Origin: UKL13-3 sp040387195
GTDB lineage: Bacteria > Bacteroidota > Bacteroidia > UKL13-3
Assembly (NCBI GenBank): GCA_040387195.1
Contig: JAZKEF010000012.1
Location: 62,001-126,000, forward strand
Reading direction: 5' to 3'
Length of the DNA: 64,000 nt
Position numbers and translations under genes: made by a program. Shown one piece after another: positions 36,060 to 44,537 of this stretch. The notes under the pieces are model-generated. The model saw only the letters and a list, made by a program, of their open reading frames with translations. It ran no database searches and had not been told where the DNA came from. Numbering within the stretch: position 1 is the first letter of the stretch; each line of letters starts with the position of its first letter.

Positions 36060-36916
36060 AACAACACTGCGGTAGAGGTAAAGTACTGATGATCCTGAAA
36101 CTCCCGGAACGAAGCTGGATAAGTATATGCAGCATCACGTTTCAACAGCGACACTTCAAGAACATATTTTTTAAGTAAGGATAACAACGCTCCGCTGGCA
36201 TTCAGTTCTCCTGTTAACACCAGACTGAGTTTGTCTCCGTTTATCTTTTGCTGCTCTGCTACACTTAATATAAAATAGATAATATCCGTATCTGCTTCCG
36301 TTTGGAAGGTATTAGCAAACAATAACTCTTGTCCGTTTAGGTGGATAATATCGATATATTGGCTATGCACATTTACATAAAGGGTATCCTTACTTTTTGG
36401 GTTGATACCTGCATATGCTTGCAGCATAAATTCTGCATAATGATGCACATCGGCCTGGGGAAACAATACCTTCACGGTTGATACAAATAATTGCGGAACA
36501 GCAAACACGTTCACACATTGCAGCTGTTGAATACGGTTGGTTAACACCGCACTGAACTTCGGCAATTCATGCTGCAGCGACAATATTATTTCTGCCTTTT
36601 CGGTTGTGAACAATGCTTCCGGAACAATACTGAATTCGGGGCACCCAAAAACCAGGTGAGTATTGTTATACTCCAAACCATACAGCTCCAACCCTTCTAT
36701 CCAACTGCGAAGCTCAAACAGTCCCTTTTGAAATACATGCGCATCAGGACTCTCCAATACAGTGAGTCCTGCAACACGCTGGTTTCCTTTATCGGTAGCC
36801 AGTAACGTTATCTTATCCGCAGTAAACAACACCCACAAATCACAAGTTGCCGCTATCTGCGACAATTGTTCACGGTCGATAAAATTTTTGGTTACAGGAA
36901 GTGCTTGTGTGCTCAT
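36050..36916 (-). CDS. DUF3822 family protein
   Basis: A 288-residue protein of the DUF3822 family, which is largely limited to Bacteroidota and is usually next to rsmD, as here. The fold is actin/ASKHA-like in layout, with LWVLFTADKITLLATD near the start and DTLYVNVHSQYIDIIHLNG and LSLVLTGEL in the second half, like a pseudo-ATPase of the FtsA/PilM kind. Function is unknown. Confidence 0.83.
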   Translation of the reverse strand: MSTQALPVTKNFIDREQLSQIAATCDLWVLFTADKITLLATDKGNQRVAGLTVLESPDAHVFQKGLFELRSWIEGLELYGLEYNNTHLVFGCPEFSIVPEALFTTEKAEIILSLQHELPKFSAVLTNRIQQLQCVNVFAVPQLFVSTVKVLFPQADVHHYAEFMLQAYAGINPKSKDTLYVNVHSQYIDIIHLNGQELLFANTFQTEADTDIIYFILSVAEQQKINGDKLSLVLTGELNASGALLSLLKKYVLEVSLLKRDAAYTYPASFREFQDHQYFTSTAVLLCE

Positions 36917-37098
36917 TCTTAAATTTGCGTACTTTCGCAGTGCACCAAAAGTAAGAAATTAAATCATTTGATTGTTTACCGGCTCGGATTATACCTGGCT
37001 AAAGGCAAAAAAATGATGATAATCAGCATCAAAACATCGGCCCGAAACAAACGGAACAAGCTGTTTCATACGTTTCGATTTGGCTACAACCAACACTT

Positions 37099-37548
37099 AT
37101 GACATTTACACCTCAAGAACCTGCATTTATAGAAATGGTACGCGAAAAAATTGGCGGCAACCATTTCACCAATTTTATCGGATTTAACATTCACACCATT
37201 GAGGCAGGCCTTATTGAGGGCTCCTTAACGCTGGAACAACAACACCTCCAGCAAATGGAGTTTGTACATGGGGGTGTTACAGCTACCGTGTCGGATATTG
37301 TGATGGGATTTGCTGCTTTTACGCTGGTAAAGAAAGGACAAGGAGTAGTGACGGTAGAGATGAAGGTTTCTTATTTCAACCCGGGTAAAGGAGATACCTT
37401 GCATGCCATTGGCCGTGTAGCCAAGGCAGGCTCACGTTTGCATTTTTGTGAAAGTGAACTTTGGGTTCGCAACGGAGATCAACAAACGCTCATAGCCAAA
37501 GGTACTGCTACCATGGCACTGGTCAATCCCGAAGACATTAAACGCTAA
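37099..37548 (+). CDS. PaaI-type hotdog-fold thioesterase
   Basis: A 149-residue single hotdog domain. The substrate site is in EFVHGGVTATVSDIVMGFAA, with the HGG and acidic residue of the PaaI/4HBT family, followed by VTVEMKVSYFNPGKGDTLHA and a final KGTATMALV. It hydrolyses an acyl-CoA; the acyl group cannot be told. The 182 bases upstream hold only candidate promoter elements for this and the divergent DUF3822 gene. Confidence 0.88.
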   Translation: MTFTPQEPAFIEMVREKIGGNHFTNFIGFNIHTIEAGLIEGSLTLEQQHLQQMEFVHGGVTATVSDIVMGFAAFTLVKKGQGVVTVEMKVSYFNPGKGDTLHAIGRVAKAGSRLHFCESELWVRNGDQQTLIAKGTATMALVNPEDIKR

Positions 37549-37565
37549 CAGCCACTCTTCAACGT

Positions 37566-39074
37566 ATGCTACAACCTATTCAACAGTACTTTCATCAACA
37601 CCCTCTCAGAAGTATCCTGCTTTTGGGTTTATTCGTTCGGGTAATTGCTGCGTTATGTTCGCACGGTTATGGGTTTTCGGATGATCATTTTTTGGTAATT
37701 GAGGTGGCCCAGCAATGGGTGGATGGAGTGGACTATAAATCCTGGATGCCCTGGAATGGCAATACAGTGGCTAGCGGGCACAGTTTGTTTTATCCGGGTA
37801 TGCATTTCGTACTGTTTTCATTTTTCGAGACCATAGGTTTAAATGACCCTGAGGTTAAAATGTACATCGTGCGCCTGCTTCATGCGTTGTACAGCTTGGT
37901 TATCGTATTATTAGGCTATAAAATATCTGCTCACCTGAGCGGACCGGTTGTCGCCAAAAGAGTTGGACTCATACTTGCCTTGTACTGGTTTATTCCAATG
38001 ATGAGCATTCGCAATATGGTAGAGATGGTATGTATTCCACCATTAATGATGGCCACCTGGCTGCTCATTAAAGCTGATGAACGAAACAAACTACTCAGCT
38101 TTTTTATTGCAGGAGTAGTTGCAGGGATTGCCTTTTCTTTCCGTTTCCAAACAGTGATGTTTATTGGTGGAATGGGGCTTGCCATATGGGTGCAACGCAA
38201 ATGGATTCAGGGACTGTTTTTTGGTATGGGAGCCGCTTTGTCAATGGCTGCAATTCAGGGTGGGATTGATATGTATATATGGGGACGCCCGTTTGCAGAA
38301 TTTGCAGAATACACCAACTATAATATTGCCAATGCCACCAATTATATCAACGGGCCCTGGTATAATTACCTTATATTGGTAAGCGGTCTCATGATTCCTC
38401 CGGTGAGTTTGTTCCTGTTTGTTGGAATGTACAAATCGTGGCGACAATATCTTTGGGTAATTGTACCTGCGTTATGTTTTTTTGCGTTTCATAGTTATTT
38501 CCCCAATAAACAGGAACGGTTTATCCTGCCGGTGATTCCCTTTTTTGTGATTGCAGGAGTGGCCGGCTGGACAGCCTTTACCACACAATCCAATTATTGG
38601 CTCAAACATCCTGCGTTTTTAAAAGGAACCTGGCGTTTTTTCTGGATTGTAAATACACTACTCCTTATTGCATTAACCCCGAGTTCTACAAAAATAAGCC
38701 GTGTGGATGCAATGAGCTATTTGTATCACAAAAACGATATGAAAACCTATATGGTAGAGTCCAGTAATACCTGGAATGCCGTAATGATGCCTTTGTTTTA
38801 TGTTGGCAAGTGGGATAAACCTTATGAGATTGCCGGTGAATTTCCTGCACAAATGGTATTCGACAGCATCAGTCGCAATCATCTTCCAATGCCCGACTAC
38901 ATCATCTTTTCGGAGGCGGAAAACATTGAACAACGCGTTGAGACCATCAAAAAATATGTTCATGGCTTGACGTATGAAGCTACAATTGAATCAAGTTTGC
39001 TCGATAAAACAATGCATGTACTGAATCCGGTGAACGTCAATCAGACCTATTTCATTTACAAAGTATCTAAATAG
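37566..39074 (+). CDS. Multi-pass membrane glycosyltransferase, GT-C type
   Basis: A 502-residue protein with about ten membrane helices and a soluble C-terminal 110 residues. The first loop contains GYGFSDDHFLVIEVAQQWVDG, where the paired acidic residues take the place of the Asp/Glu catalytic motif of GT-C enzymes (mannosyltransferase/PMT/ArnT families). It probably uses a polyprenyl-phosphate sugar to modify a lipid or protein. The exact family is uncertain. It starts 17 bases after the thioesterase and its stop lies four bases from that of the convergent neighbour. Confidence 0.72.
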   Translation: MLQPIQQYFHQHPLRSILLLGLFVRVIAALCSHGYGFSDDHFLVIEVAQQWVDGVDYKSWMPWNGNTVASGHSLFYPGMHFVLFSFFETIGLNDPEVKMYIVRLLHALYSLVIVLLGYKISAHLSGPVVAKRVGLILALYWFIPMMSIRNMVEMVCIPPLMMATWLLIKADERNKLLSFFIAGVVAGIAFSFRFQTVMFIGGMGLAIWVQRKWIQGLFFGMGAALSMAAIQGGIDMYIWGRPFAEFAEYTNYNIANATNYINGPWYNYLILVSGLMIPPVSLFLFVGMYKSWRQYLWVIVPALCFFAFHSYFPNKQERFILPVIPFFVIAGVAGWTAFTTQSNYWLKHPAFLKGTWRFFWIVNTLLLIALTPSSTKISRVDAMSYLYHKNDMKTYMVESSNTWNAVMMPLFYVGKWDKPYEIAGEFPAQMVFDSISRNHLPMPDYIIFSEAENIEQRVETIKKYVHGLTYEATIESSLLDKTMHVLNPVNVNQTYFIYKVSK

Positions 39075-39078
39075 GATA

Positions 39079-40251
39079 TTACCAGTCAATTAGGCTGGCA
39101 AAGCTAACAGCAGCTGCACTCTCGCCAATGTTGTAACCGTTCCTGGTAGGTTCGCATACAATGTAATTTTGGTCGTTGAACACAAAATTACCTCCAATAT
39201 TCTGTTTCCAACTTTGCACGGCTACGTTGATATGATCAGCACCTTTGTAGTATAATGCCACCGTTTTAAGCCTGTATATTTTGTTTATCAATACAGCAAA
39301 CAACATTGCCTTATCTTCACAATCGGAATAGGTATTGGTAAGCGTTTCTTCGGGAAATGAGAATTTCTCCTCTCCATATACCAGCTCGTCTTTTTTATAA
39401 TCAAATGTGGCTTGAACAAAACGTAAGATAAAATTCACTCCTTCTGTTGTCGACATGGAAGAAGTAGCCTGCCTCATTTCTGTAATTAGTGACGCTGTAG
39501 CCGAAGCTGACAAACCATAATTCAAATAAACAGTGCTGATATTGATGGTGGGTAGTTCCTTGTAATACTCCACCAATGATTGATTAATGTTGGTTGTAAA
39601 AAAATATAAATAGCCATCATGTTCAAACGGTATTACCTTTTTTGCCTGCTTAGCAGAGAACCCCGGAGGCTCAATCATATTCATTACAATAGGTAGTGCC
39701 TTTCCCTCATATCGCATCACAAACTGATGTTCGGCATGTGGCTCCACGTGTTGATTAAACGACAGGTCGAAATATTTTTTGGTTCCACGTTCAATAAACA
39801 AACAATTATCAATCATTACATTGGTTCTGCCATAAAGCGTAATGCTTGTTTCAGTATACCCTATAAAAACATCAAATCCTTTTTTTTGCAATAGCGCATA
39901 TTTAAACAAGGTTTTACAATCTTCACTCCCATGTTTAAGCATTGACTCCGTCAGTCTATTCAGCATCATTAAATACGCCATATCATCCATCTTCAGCTCT
40001 GCGGCATATTGATTCATGCGTGTAATCAATGAATCTGTTTGAGTATTCTGCATCAATTCGCTCACGCTGCTTTGTAACGTTTCCTCACTGAAACATTTAT
40101 TATCCGCTGCTGCAAATCTTTCATGAAGTGTAAATGTCAATTGATGACCGTATAAATCAACTGTTATTTGTTTCGACCATTCATCAGCATGTGCCACACC
40201 TATCCCAATCAACAGCATGGGAAGCAGTCTGAGTATGTGTAAGACACGCAT
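39079..40251 (-). CDS. Secreted transglutaminase-like protein
   Basis: A protein of about 390 residues with signal peptide MRVLHILRLLPMLLIGIGVAHA when started at the ATG at 40251; a TTG six codons upstream is less likely. The C-terminal half has a transglutaminase-like cysteine peptidase core: nucleophile Cys in TYSDCEDKAMLFAVL and His in KGADHINVAV. The N-terminal half is beta-rich and unknown. A strong promoter match lies 70 bases upstream. Confidence 0.78.
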   Translation of the reverse strand: MRVLHILRLLPMLLIGIGVAHADEWSKQITVDLYGHQLTFTLHERFAAADNKCFSEETLQSSVSELMQNTQTDSLITRMNQYAAELKMDDMAYLMMLNRLTESMLKHGSEDCKTLFKYALLQKKGFDVFIGYTETSITLYGRTNVMIDNCLFIERGTKKYFDLSFNQHVEPHAEHQFVMRYEGKALPIVMNMIEPPGFSAKQAKKVIPFEHDGYLYFFTTNINQSLVEYYKELPTINISTVYLNYGLSASATASLITEMRQATSSMSTTEGVNFILRFVQATFDYKKDELVYGEEKFSFPEETLTNTYSDCEDKAMLFAVLINKIYRLKTVALYYKGADHINVAVQSWKQNIGGNFVFNDQNYIVCEPTRNGYNIGESAAAVSFASLIDW

Positions 40252-40320
40252 GTTAATGTTCAACTTCAAAATGAGTAACTGATTTAAAGGTATTTATCTC
40301 TTCATTCCGGTTTTGCCTCT

Positions 40321-40352
40321 CAAATTTAGCAATAATATTACGTTATAACAAA
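40321..40352 (-). promoter_or_regulatory. Bacteroidota-type promoter of the transglutaminase-like gene
   Basis: On the minus strand TTTG (40349-40352), a 20-base spacer and TAAATTTG (40321-40328) match TTTG-N19-21-TAnnTTTG exactly. It is the best full promoter in the window. The rest of the 300-base gap before recA holds A-tracts and no other clear element. Confidence 0.7.
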
Positions 40353-40554
40353 TGAAGGTTAGATACATGAGATTAAGGGTGCCTTTCAAAAAAAATAAAA
40401 AAAAATTCAGCCCGCAGATAGGATGCGAACAACCTGCTAAACTTTGTACACGAAAAGAGAAAGTAAATGTGCAGAGAAAGTGGTCTACAACTTTTGCACA
40501 TCCCTTTTTTTTCAAGGTATTTATCAGAAATTCGAAACAGAATAATCAATCATT

Positions 40555-41589
40555 ATGAGCGACAAACAAGACAACAAAGAAAAATTAAAAGCACTTCAGC
40601 TTACCATTGATAAGTTGGAAAAAACTTACGGTAAGGGTACCATCATGAAATTGGATGGTGGTGTGGTTGAGGGTGTAGAGGCTATTTCCACCGGATCACT
40701 TGGCTTAGATATAGCATTGGGAATTGGTGGATTTCCTACCGGAAGGATTATTGAGATATACGGACCGGAATCATCAGGTAAAACTACATTGGCACAACAC
40801 GCCATTGCACAGGTTCAGAAAAAAGGAGGAATGGCTGCATTTATTGATGCCGAACATGCCTTTGATAAGGGCTACGCTCAAAAACTGGGTATTGATGTAG
40901 ATAATCTATTGATTTCTCAGCCTGATGACGGAGAACAGGCACTGGAAATTGCTGATGCCCTGATTCGCTCGGGAGCTATTGATATTATTGTAATCGACTC
41001 GGTGGCTGCTTTGGTTCCTAAAGCAGAAATTGAAGGCGATATGGGTGATTCCAAGATGGGATTACAGGCACGTTTGATGAGTCAGGCACTGCGTAAGTTA
41101 ACCGGTACCATTAACAAAACCGGCTGTATCTGTATTTTTATCAACCAGTTGCGCGAAAAAATCGGGGTAATGTTTGGGAACCCTGAAACCACTACAGGTG
41201 GTAATGCATTGAAGTTTTATGCTTCGGTTCGTTTGGACATCCGCAGAATAGGACAATTAAAAGAAGGTAACGATATTATTGGTAACCGAACCAAGGTAAA
41301 AGTGGTAAAAAACAAAGTAGCACCTCCATTCCGTACCGTTGAGTTCGACATTATTTATGGTTCGGGCATTTCCAAAGTTGGAGAGATTGTAGATCTGGGA
41401 AGCGATATGGAGATTGTGAAGAAAAGCGGTTCATGGTTCAGCTATGGTGATACCAAGCTGGGACAAGGTCGCGAAGCCGTAAAACAATTGTTTCTCGATA
41501 ATCCTGAATTAGCGGATGAAGTAGAAGCTAAAATCAAGGAAAAAGCCTTTGGTGGTGAATACAATATAAAAGTCGATATGACGGAATAA
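40555..41589 (+). CDS. recA: Recombinase A
   Basis: A 344-residue RecA. Walker A is GPESSGKT at 70-77, the Walker B strand is IDIIVIDSVAAL, the DNA-binding loops are in KMGLQARLMSQALRKLTG and FINQLREKIGVMFGNPETTTGG, and the C-terminal domain is short and acidic. It acts in homologous recombination and SOS control. No SOS box can be recognised in the 300 bases upstream. A terminator follows. Confidence 0.98.
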   Translation: MSDKQDNKEKLKALQLTIDKLEKTYGKGTIMKLDGGVVEGVEAISTGSLGLDIALGIGGFPTGRIIEIYGPESSGKTTLAQHAIAQVQKKGGMAAFIDAEHAFDKGYAQKLGIDVDNLLISQPDDGEQALEIADALIRSGAIDIIVIDSVAALVPKAEIEGDMGDSKMGLQARLMSQALRKLTGTINKTGCICIFINQLREKIGVMFGNPETTTGGNALKFYASVRLDIRRIGQLKEGNDIIGNRTKVKVVKNKVAPPFRTVEFDIIYGSGISKVGEIVDLGSDMEIVKKSGSWFSYGDTKLGQGREAVKQLFLDNPELADEVEAKIKEKAFGGEYNIKVDMTE

Positions 41590-41610
41590 TCCTGTAATCC
41601 TTAACTTAAA

Positions 41611-41646
41611 CGTCCTGTATGAGTATATCATGCAGGGCTTTTTTTA
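41611..41646 (+). terminator. Terminator after recA
   Basis: CCTGTATGA and TCATGCAGG form a nine-position stem with one G-U pair, followed by GC and a seven-T run. It lies 22 bases past the recA stop and overlaps the end of the convergent cmk. Confidence 0.85.
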
Positions 41647-42336
41647 TGCACTTGCTTGCTGAATTTTTTGTTTAACCCAATCATAAACCAACTCAAACTG
41701 ATCCTCACGCGACATGTGCGAATTATCAAGCTCAATGGCATCATCCGCCTTCTTAAGAGGACTATCAGCCCGGGTTGTGTCAATATGGTCGCGTTTTTCA
41801 AGATTGGCTAAAACCTCTTCAAATGTGGTATTCTGTCCCTTTTCTTTCAATTCATCCAACCTCCGTTGTGTGCGAATTTTGGGGTCTGCCGTCACAAATA
41901 TTTTTAACTCTGCATTCGGAAATACAACAGTACCAATATCTCTTCCATCCATCACAATCCCTTTATGTTCTCCCATTTTTTGCTGCTGTTTCACCAAAAA
42001 CCTGCGAACCTCACTGATGGCACTTACCTGGCTCACAATACTTACCACACGAGGATTGATACGTATTTCATTTTCAACATTTTCTCCATTCAGGTAAGTG
42101 TCTTGGGATTGTGTTGCTTTATTCACCCTGAAATCGATGTGAATATCATTTAGTGCTGCTGCCACATGTTCGGGATGGTATATATCAATTTGATTACTGA
42201 TTAAATACAATGCGGTTGCCCGGTACATTGCTCCCGTATCAATATACCTGTAATCCAAAGCAGCCGCCACCTGTTTCGCAAGTGTACTTTTCCCGCATGA
42301 TGAATAGCCGTCAATGGCGATGATTATATTAGACAT
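41644..42336 (-). CDS. cmk: (d)CMP kinase
   Basis: A 230-residue P-loop kinase that phosphorylates CMP and dCMP. The P-loop is DGYSSCGKST, followed by RYIDTGAMYRA and, later, VMDGRDIGTVVFPNAELKIFVTAD and RDHIDTTRADSPL. It lies beside porQ, a neighbourhood that recurs in this phylum. Confidence 0.96.
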   Translation of the reverse strand: MSNIIIAIDGYSSCGKSTLAKQVAAALDYRYIDTGAMYRATALYLISNQIDIYHPEHVAAALNDIHIDFRVNKATQSQDTYLNGENVENEIRINPRVVSIVSQVSAISEVRRFLVKQQQKMGEHKGIVMDGRDIGTVVFPNAELKIFVTADPKIRTQRRLDELKEKGQNTTFEEVLANLEKRDHIDTTRADSPLKKADDAIELDNSHMSREDQFELVYDWVKQKIQQASA

Positions 42337-42381
42337 AATGGTGGCTGTGTTTCACCACAAATAAACCTAAATTTCTTTAGA

Positions 42382-43452
42382 CTAGGAAGCTGAGTTCCGC
42401 TTCTTTTTCCTGAAATCGTTCAGGTTGAAGATAAATGAAAAGTGATTGGTTCCGTGCCCCACATAATAACCGGTGTTTCCATAAGCCACCTGAATTTTTT
42501 TTACTTTAAAGCCAAAACCCCAGGAAAACCCTGCAAATCCACCTAATTCCTCTAGTTTCATTTCCCATCGTTTGTAATGGTTATATGCCAGTGCTATGTA
42601 AAACGTTTTACCCAACAATACCTCAGAACCAAAGGTAAGATGAGCCAGCGTTTTTTCACCCACATTAAACGTTTCAGGAATAACCTCGCCTGTTTCGAGT
42701 GATTTTTTCAAACCCGGTCTTTCATTATTGGTATACAATAACTTTCCTGCTTTCTCTAAATGATTGGCAACTACCGTAAACCTGAAAGGATTGTGCTGAA
42801 ATTTTTTGGAAAATGCCAGTTGGGCGTTAAAGGGCAATTCTTCATTGTTACCACTGCTGTATTCTGTGATCTGACGTCCTACATTGCTAATCACCACTGC
42901 AGCTGTAAACAATTTATTTTCGTTATGATATGTTGTGGCAATATCCGTTGAAATGCCCACCGAAGCATATTCGGCCATTGATGAGTATATCAGTTTAACC
43001 TGCCCTCCTACCGAAAAATAATCACTTAATTTTTTACCATACCCCACATTGGCAGCATACTCTCCGGCACTGAATGTTCCTATATCTTCACCCGCTGCAG
43101 TAGTTCGTTTAAAATCACCATACCCGATATATTGAATCCCAAAAGAGAATGTGCCGACACTGTCTATTTGTTTGGCAAATCCAACATAGCCAGCACCAAT
43201 ATCCTGAAACAGAAATACATGATTATAGGTAATCTGATTATCCATACCACTTCTCAGCAATGAGGGATTTTGAATGGCCAAGTTCATATCATTATCATCT
43301 AAGGTAATGGCAGTACCTCCTAAGGCAGCAATCCTTGCATTAGGTTGCAGCGTTAGAAACTGATAAGTGCCTGTGCCTCCTACCTGTCCGAAAACAGTTG
43401 CTACAAAAAGACACAAACAGATGATAAGGGATAAAATATGGTTCACGAACAT
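42382..43452 (-). CDS. porQ: Type IX secretion system protein PorQ
   Basis: A 356-residue outer-membrane barrel of the PorV/FadL-like group, with signal peptide MFVNHILSLIICLCLFVATVFGQ. The mature start GGTGTYQFLTLQPNARIAALGGTAIT and DNDMNLAIQNPSLL are PorQ hallmarks. In the known system PorQ and PorZ help anchor cargo to A-LPS. The ATG at 43452 is preferred over 43500, because a terminator for the upstream gene ends at that point. It is the only type IX component in this window. Confidence 0.88.
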   Translation of the reverse strand: MFVNHILSLIICLCLFVATVFGQVGGTGTYQFLTLQPNARIAALGGTAITLDDNDMNLAIQNPSLLRSGMDNQITYNHVFLFQDIGAGYVGFAKQIDSVGTFSFGIQYIGYGDFKRTTAAGEDIGTFSAGEYAANVGYGKKLSDYFSVGGQVKLIYSSMAEYASVGISTDIATTYHNENKLFTAAVVISNVGRQITEYSSGNNEELPFNAQLAFSKKFQHNPFRFTVVANHLEKAGKLLYTNNERPGLKKSLETGEVIPETFNVGEKTLAHLTFGSEVLLGKTFYIALAYNHYKRWEMKLEELGGFAGFSWGFGFKVKKIQVAYGNTGYYVGHGTNHFSFIFNLNDFRKKKRNSAS

Positions 43453-43460
43453 CAAAAATA
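43453..43460 (-). promoter_or_regulatory. TAnnTTTG element before porQ
   Basis: TATTTTTG on the minus strand touches the ATG at 43452. If it is a real -7 element, the porQ message would start within or just after that codon; it may be a chance match. Confidence 0.2.
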
Positions 43461-43500
43461 TTGAATAAAACGATATTGCAACACAAAAAGTATCGTGCAT

Positions 43501-43540
43501 AAAAAAGTCCTCTAATTGCGCGCAACTAAAGGACTTTAAA
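43501..43540 (-). terminator. Terminator after the zinc metallopeptidase gene
   Basis: AAAGTCC (43504-43510) pairs with GGACTTT (43531-43537) around an inner palindrome TTGCGCGCAA, followed on the minus strand by a T-run. It separates the peptidase transcript from porQ. Confidence 0.75.
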
Positions 43541-43559
43541 ACAGGCCATCTTATTACAC

Positions 43560-44231
43560 TTAATCTCTTCGACCTGTAAATATTGAAACATAATAAAGCA
43601 ATGTTGCCAATGATGACAATGCTGCAATAACATAGGTAGATGCGGCCCAGTTCAAAGCATTACGTGCCATGGAGTATTCATCCTGCTGTACAATTCGGTT
43701 TTGATTCAACCATACCATTGCCCTGTTACTTGCATCAAACTCCACCGGCAAGGTTACCAGCGAAAACAAGGTAATAGCCGCCAGCATGATAATACCGATA
43801 AGCAATAACTGAGGAAATGAATTGAGCAACAATATTCCGCCAAGCAATACCCACTGAACATAACGTGAGGTTATACTCACTACAGGCACAATAGCCGAAC
43901 GGAACCCTAACCACGAATATGCATCGGCATGTTGAACCGCATGTCCGCACTCGTGAGCTGCTACCGCTGCGGCAATTACACTGCGGCCATGAAAAATATC
44001 CCTGCTCAGGTTTACAGTTTTATCTTGTGGATTGTAATGATCCGTTAATTGACCATCAACACTGATAACTTTGACATCATAAATGCGGTTATCGCGCAGC
44101 ATCTTTTCTGCAATTTCGGCCCCCGATAGATTATTATGCAAGGCAACCTCACTGTATTGCTTTACTTTACTCTTGAATTTCCAGCTTATCAATAAGCTCA
44201 GTCCCAAAAAAATTAATCCTATAAATAACAT
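43560..44231 (-). CDS. Membrane zinc metallopeptidase, YugP-like
   Basis: A 223-residue protease with an N-terminal helix, the zinc motif HECGH at residues 93-97 in AAHECGHAVQHADAYSW, and three further hydrophobic segments. EFDASNRAMVWL after the second helix supplies the probable third ligand. The family is common in Bacteroidota and Firmicutes and its substrates are unknown. A small DUF6728-like gene lies directly upstream on the same strand. Confidence 0.9.
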   Translation of the reverse strand: MLFIGLIFLGLSLLISWKFKSKVKQYSEVALHNNLSGAEIAEKMLRDNRIYDVKVISVDGQLTDHYNPQDKTVNLSRDIFHGRSVIAAAVAAHECGHAVQHADAYSWLGFRSAIVPVVSITSRYVQWVLLGGILLLNSFPQLLLIGIIMLAAITLFSLVTLPVEFDASNRAMVWLNQNRIVQQDEYSMARNALNWAASTYVIAALSSLATLLYYVSIFTGRRD

Positions 44232-44275
44232 AATATAATAATGTGTTTAGACTTGAGTATTCAAACGCCATTCCA

Positions 44276-44440
44276 TTACCGGGTGCAACGGTAAATCATG
44301 ACAATAAGTGCAAACAAAAACATGAAAATTGAAATACGGTTAATTCCATGCATCATTTTCAGGTTAAAAGATGACGGTTCGTCAGCAGGGCGCGGCTTCC
44401 AAAACGCGATGTACGACCATATTTTATGTAGTGTTTTCAT
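44276..44440 (-). CDS. Small membrane protein, DUF6728-like
   Basis: A 54-residue reading frame found by translating the minus strand of the gap before the DtxR-family gene. It begins MKTLHKIWSYIAFW, continues with KMMHGINRISIFMFLFALIVM, a single membrane helix, and ends in a basic RCTR. The HGINRISI...LFALIVM pattern fits a small Bacteroidota-specific family I recall as DUF6728; that name is from memory. A TACCTTTG element lies ten bases upstream of the ATG, and the divergent regulator starts 97 bases away. Confidence 0.72.
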   Translation of the reverse strand: MKTLHKIWSYIAFWKPRPADEPSSFNLKMMHGINRISIFMFLFALIVMIYRCTR

Positions 44441-44450
44441 AATATGATGA

Positions 44451-44458
44451 CAAAGGTA
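44451..44458 (-). promoter_or_regulatory. Candidate -7 promoter element TAnnTTTG for the DUF6728-like gene
   Basis: TACCTTTG on the minus strand, ten bases before the ATG at 44440. No -33 TTTG at the usual distance. Confidence 0.4.
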
Positions 44459-44505
44459 ACCATTTAAAGTTTGCCCGCTATTTTTACGGCTTGTAAAAAT
44501 TTATT

Positions 44506-44521
44506 TTTAGACCCATCTAAA
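44506..44521. promoter_or_regulatory. Inverted repeat, probable DtxR/MntR-family operator
   Basis: TTTAGA-CCCA-TCTAAA is a perfect six-base-arm palindrome. It lies immediately before the TATCTTTG -7 element of the DtxR-family gene, that is in the promoter spacer, where a bound repressor would block transcription. Its TTTAG...CTAAA form resembles known DtxR/IdeR boxes. That this regulator binds it is inferred from location and form. Confidence 0.6.
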
Positions 44522-44525
44522 TTTT

Positions 44526-44533
44526 TATCTTTG
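44526..44533 (+). promoter_or_regulatory. -7 promoter element TATCTTTG of the DtxR-family gene
   Basis: An exact TAnnTTTG ending four bases before the ATG at 44538. Because the regulator's N-terminus fits its family from that ATG, the message is probably leaderless or nearly so. Confidence 0.55.
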
Positions 44534-44537
44534 TACC

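Noticed and set aside
40360..40550. Riboswitch or SOS box upstream of recA
   Set aside because: Only A-tracts and a partial TTTG-N17-TAAATGTG were seen; no structured motif or known operator can be supported.
43453..43500. Longer porQ from the ATG at 43500
   Set aside because: The preceding terminator's T-run ends at that codon, so transcription of porQ must begin inside the interval; ATG 43452 also gives a cleaner signal peptide.
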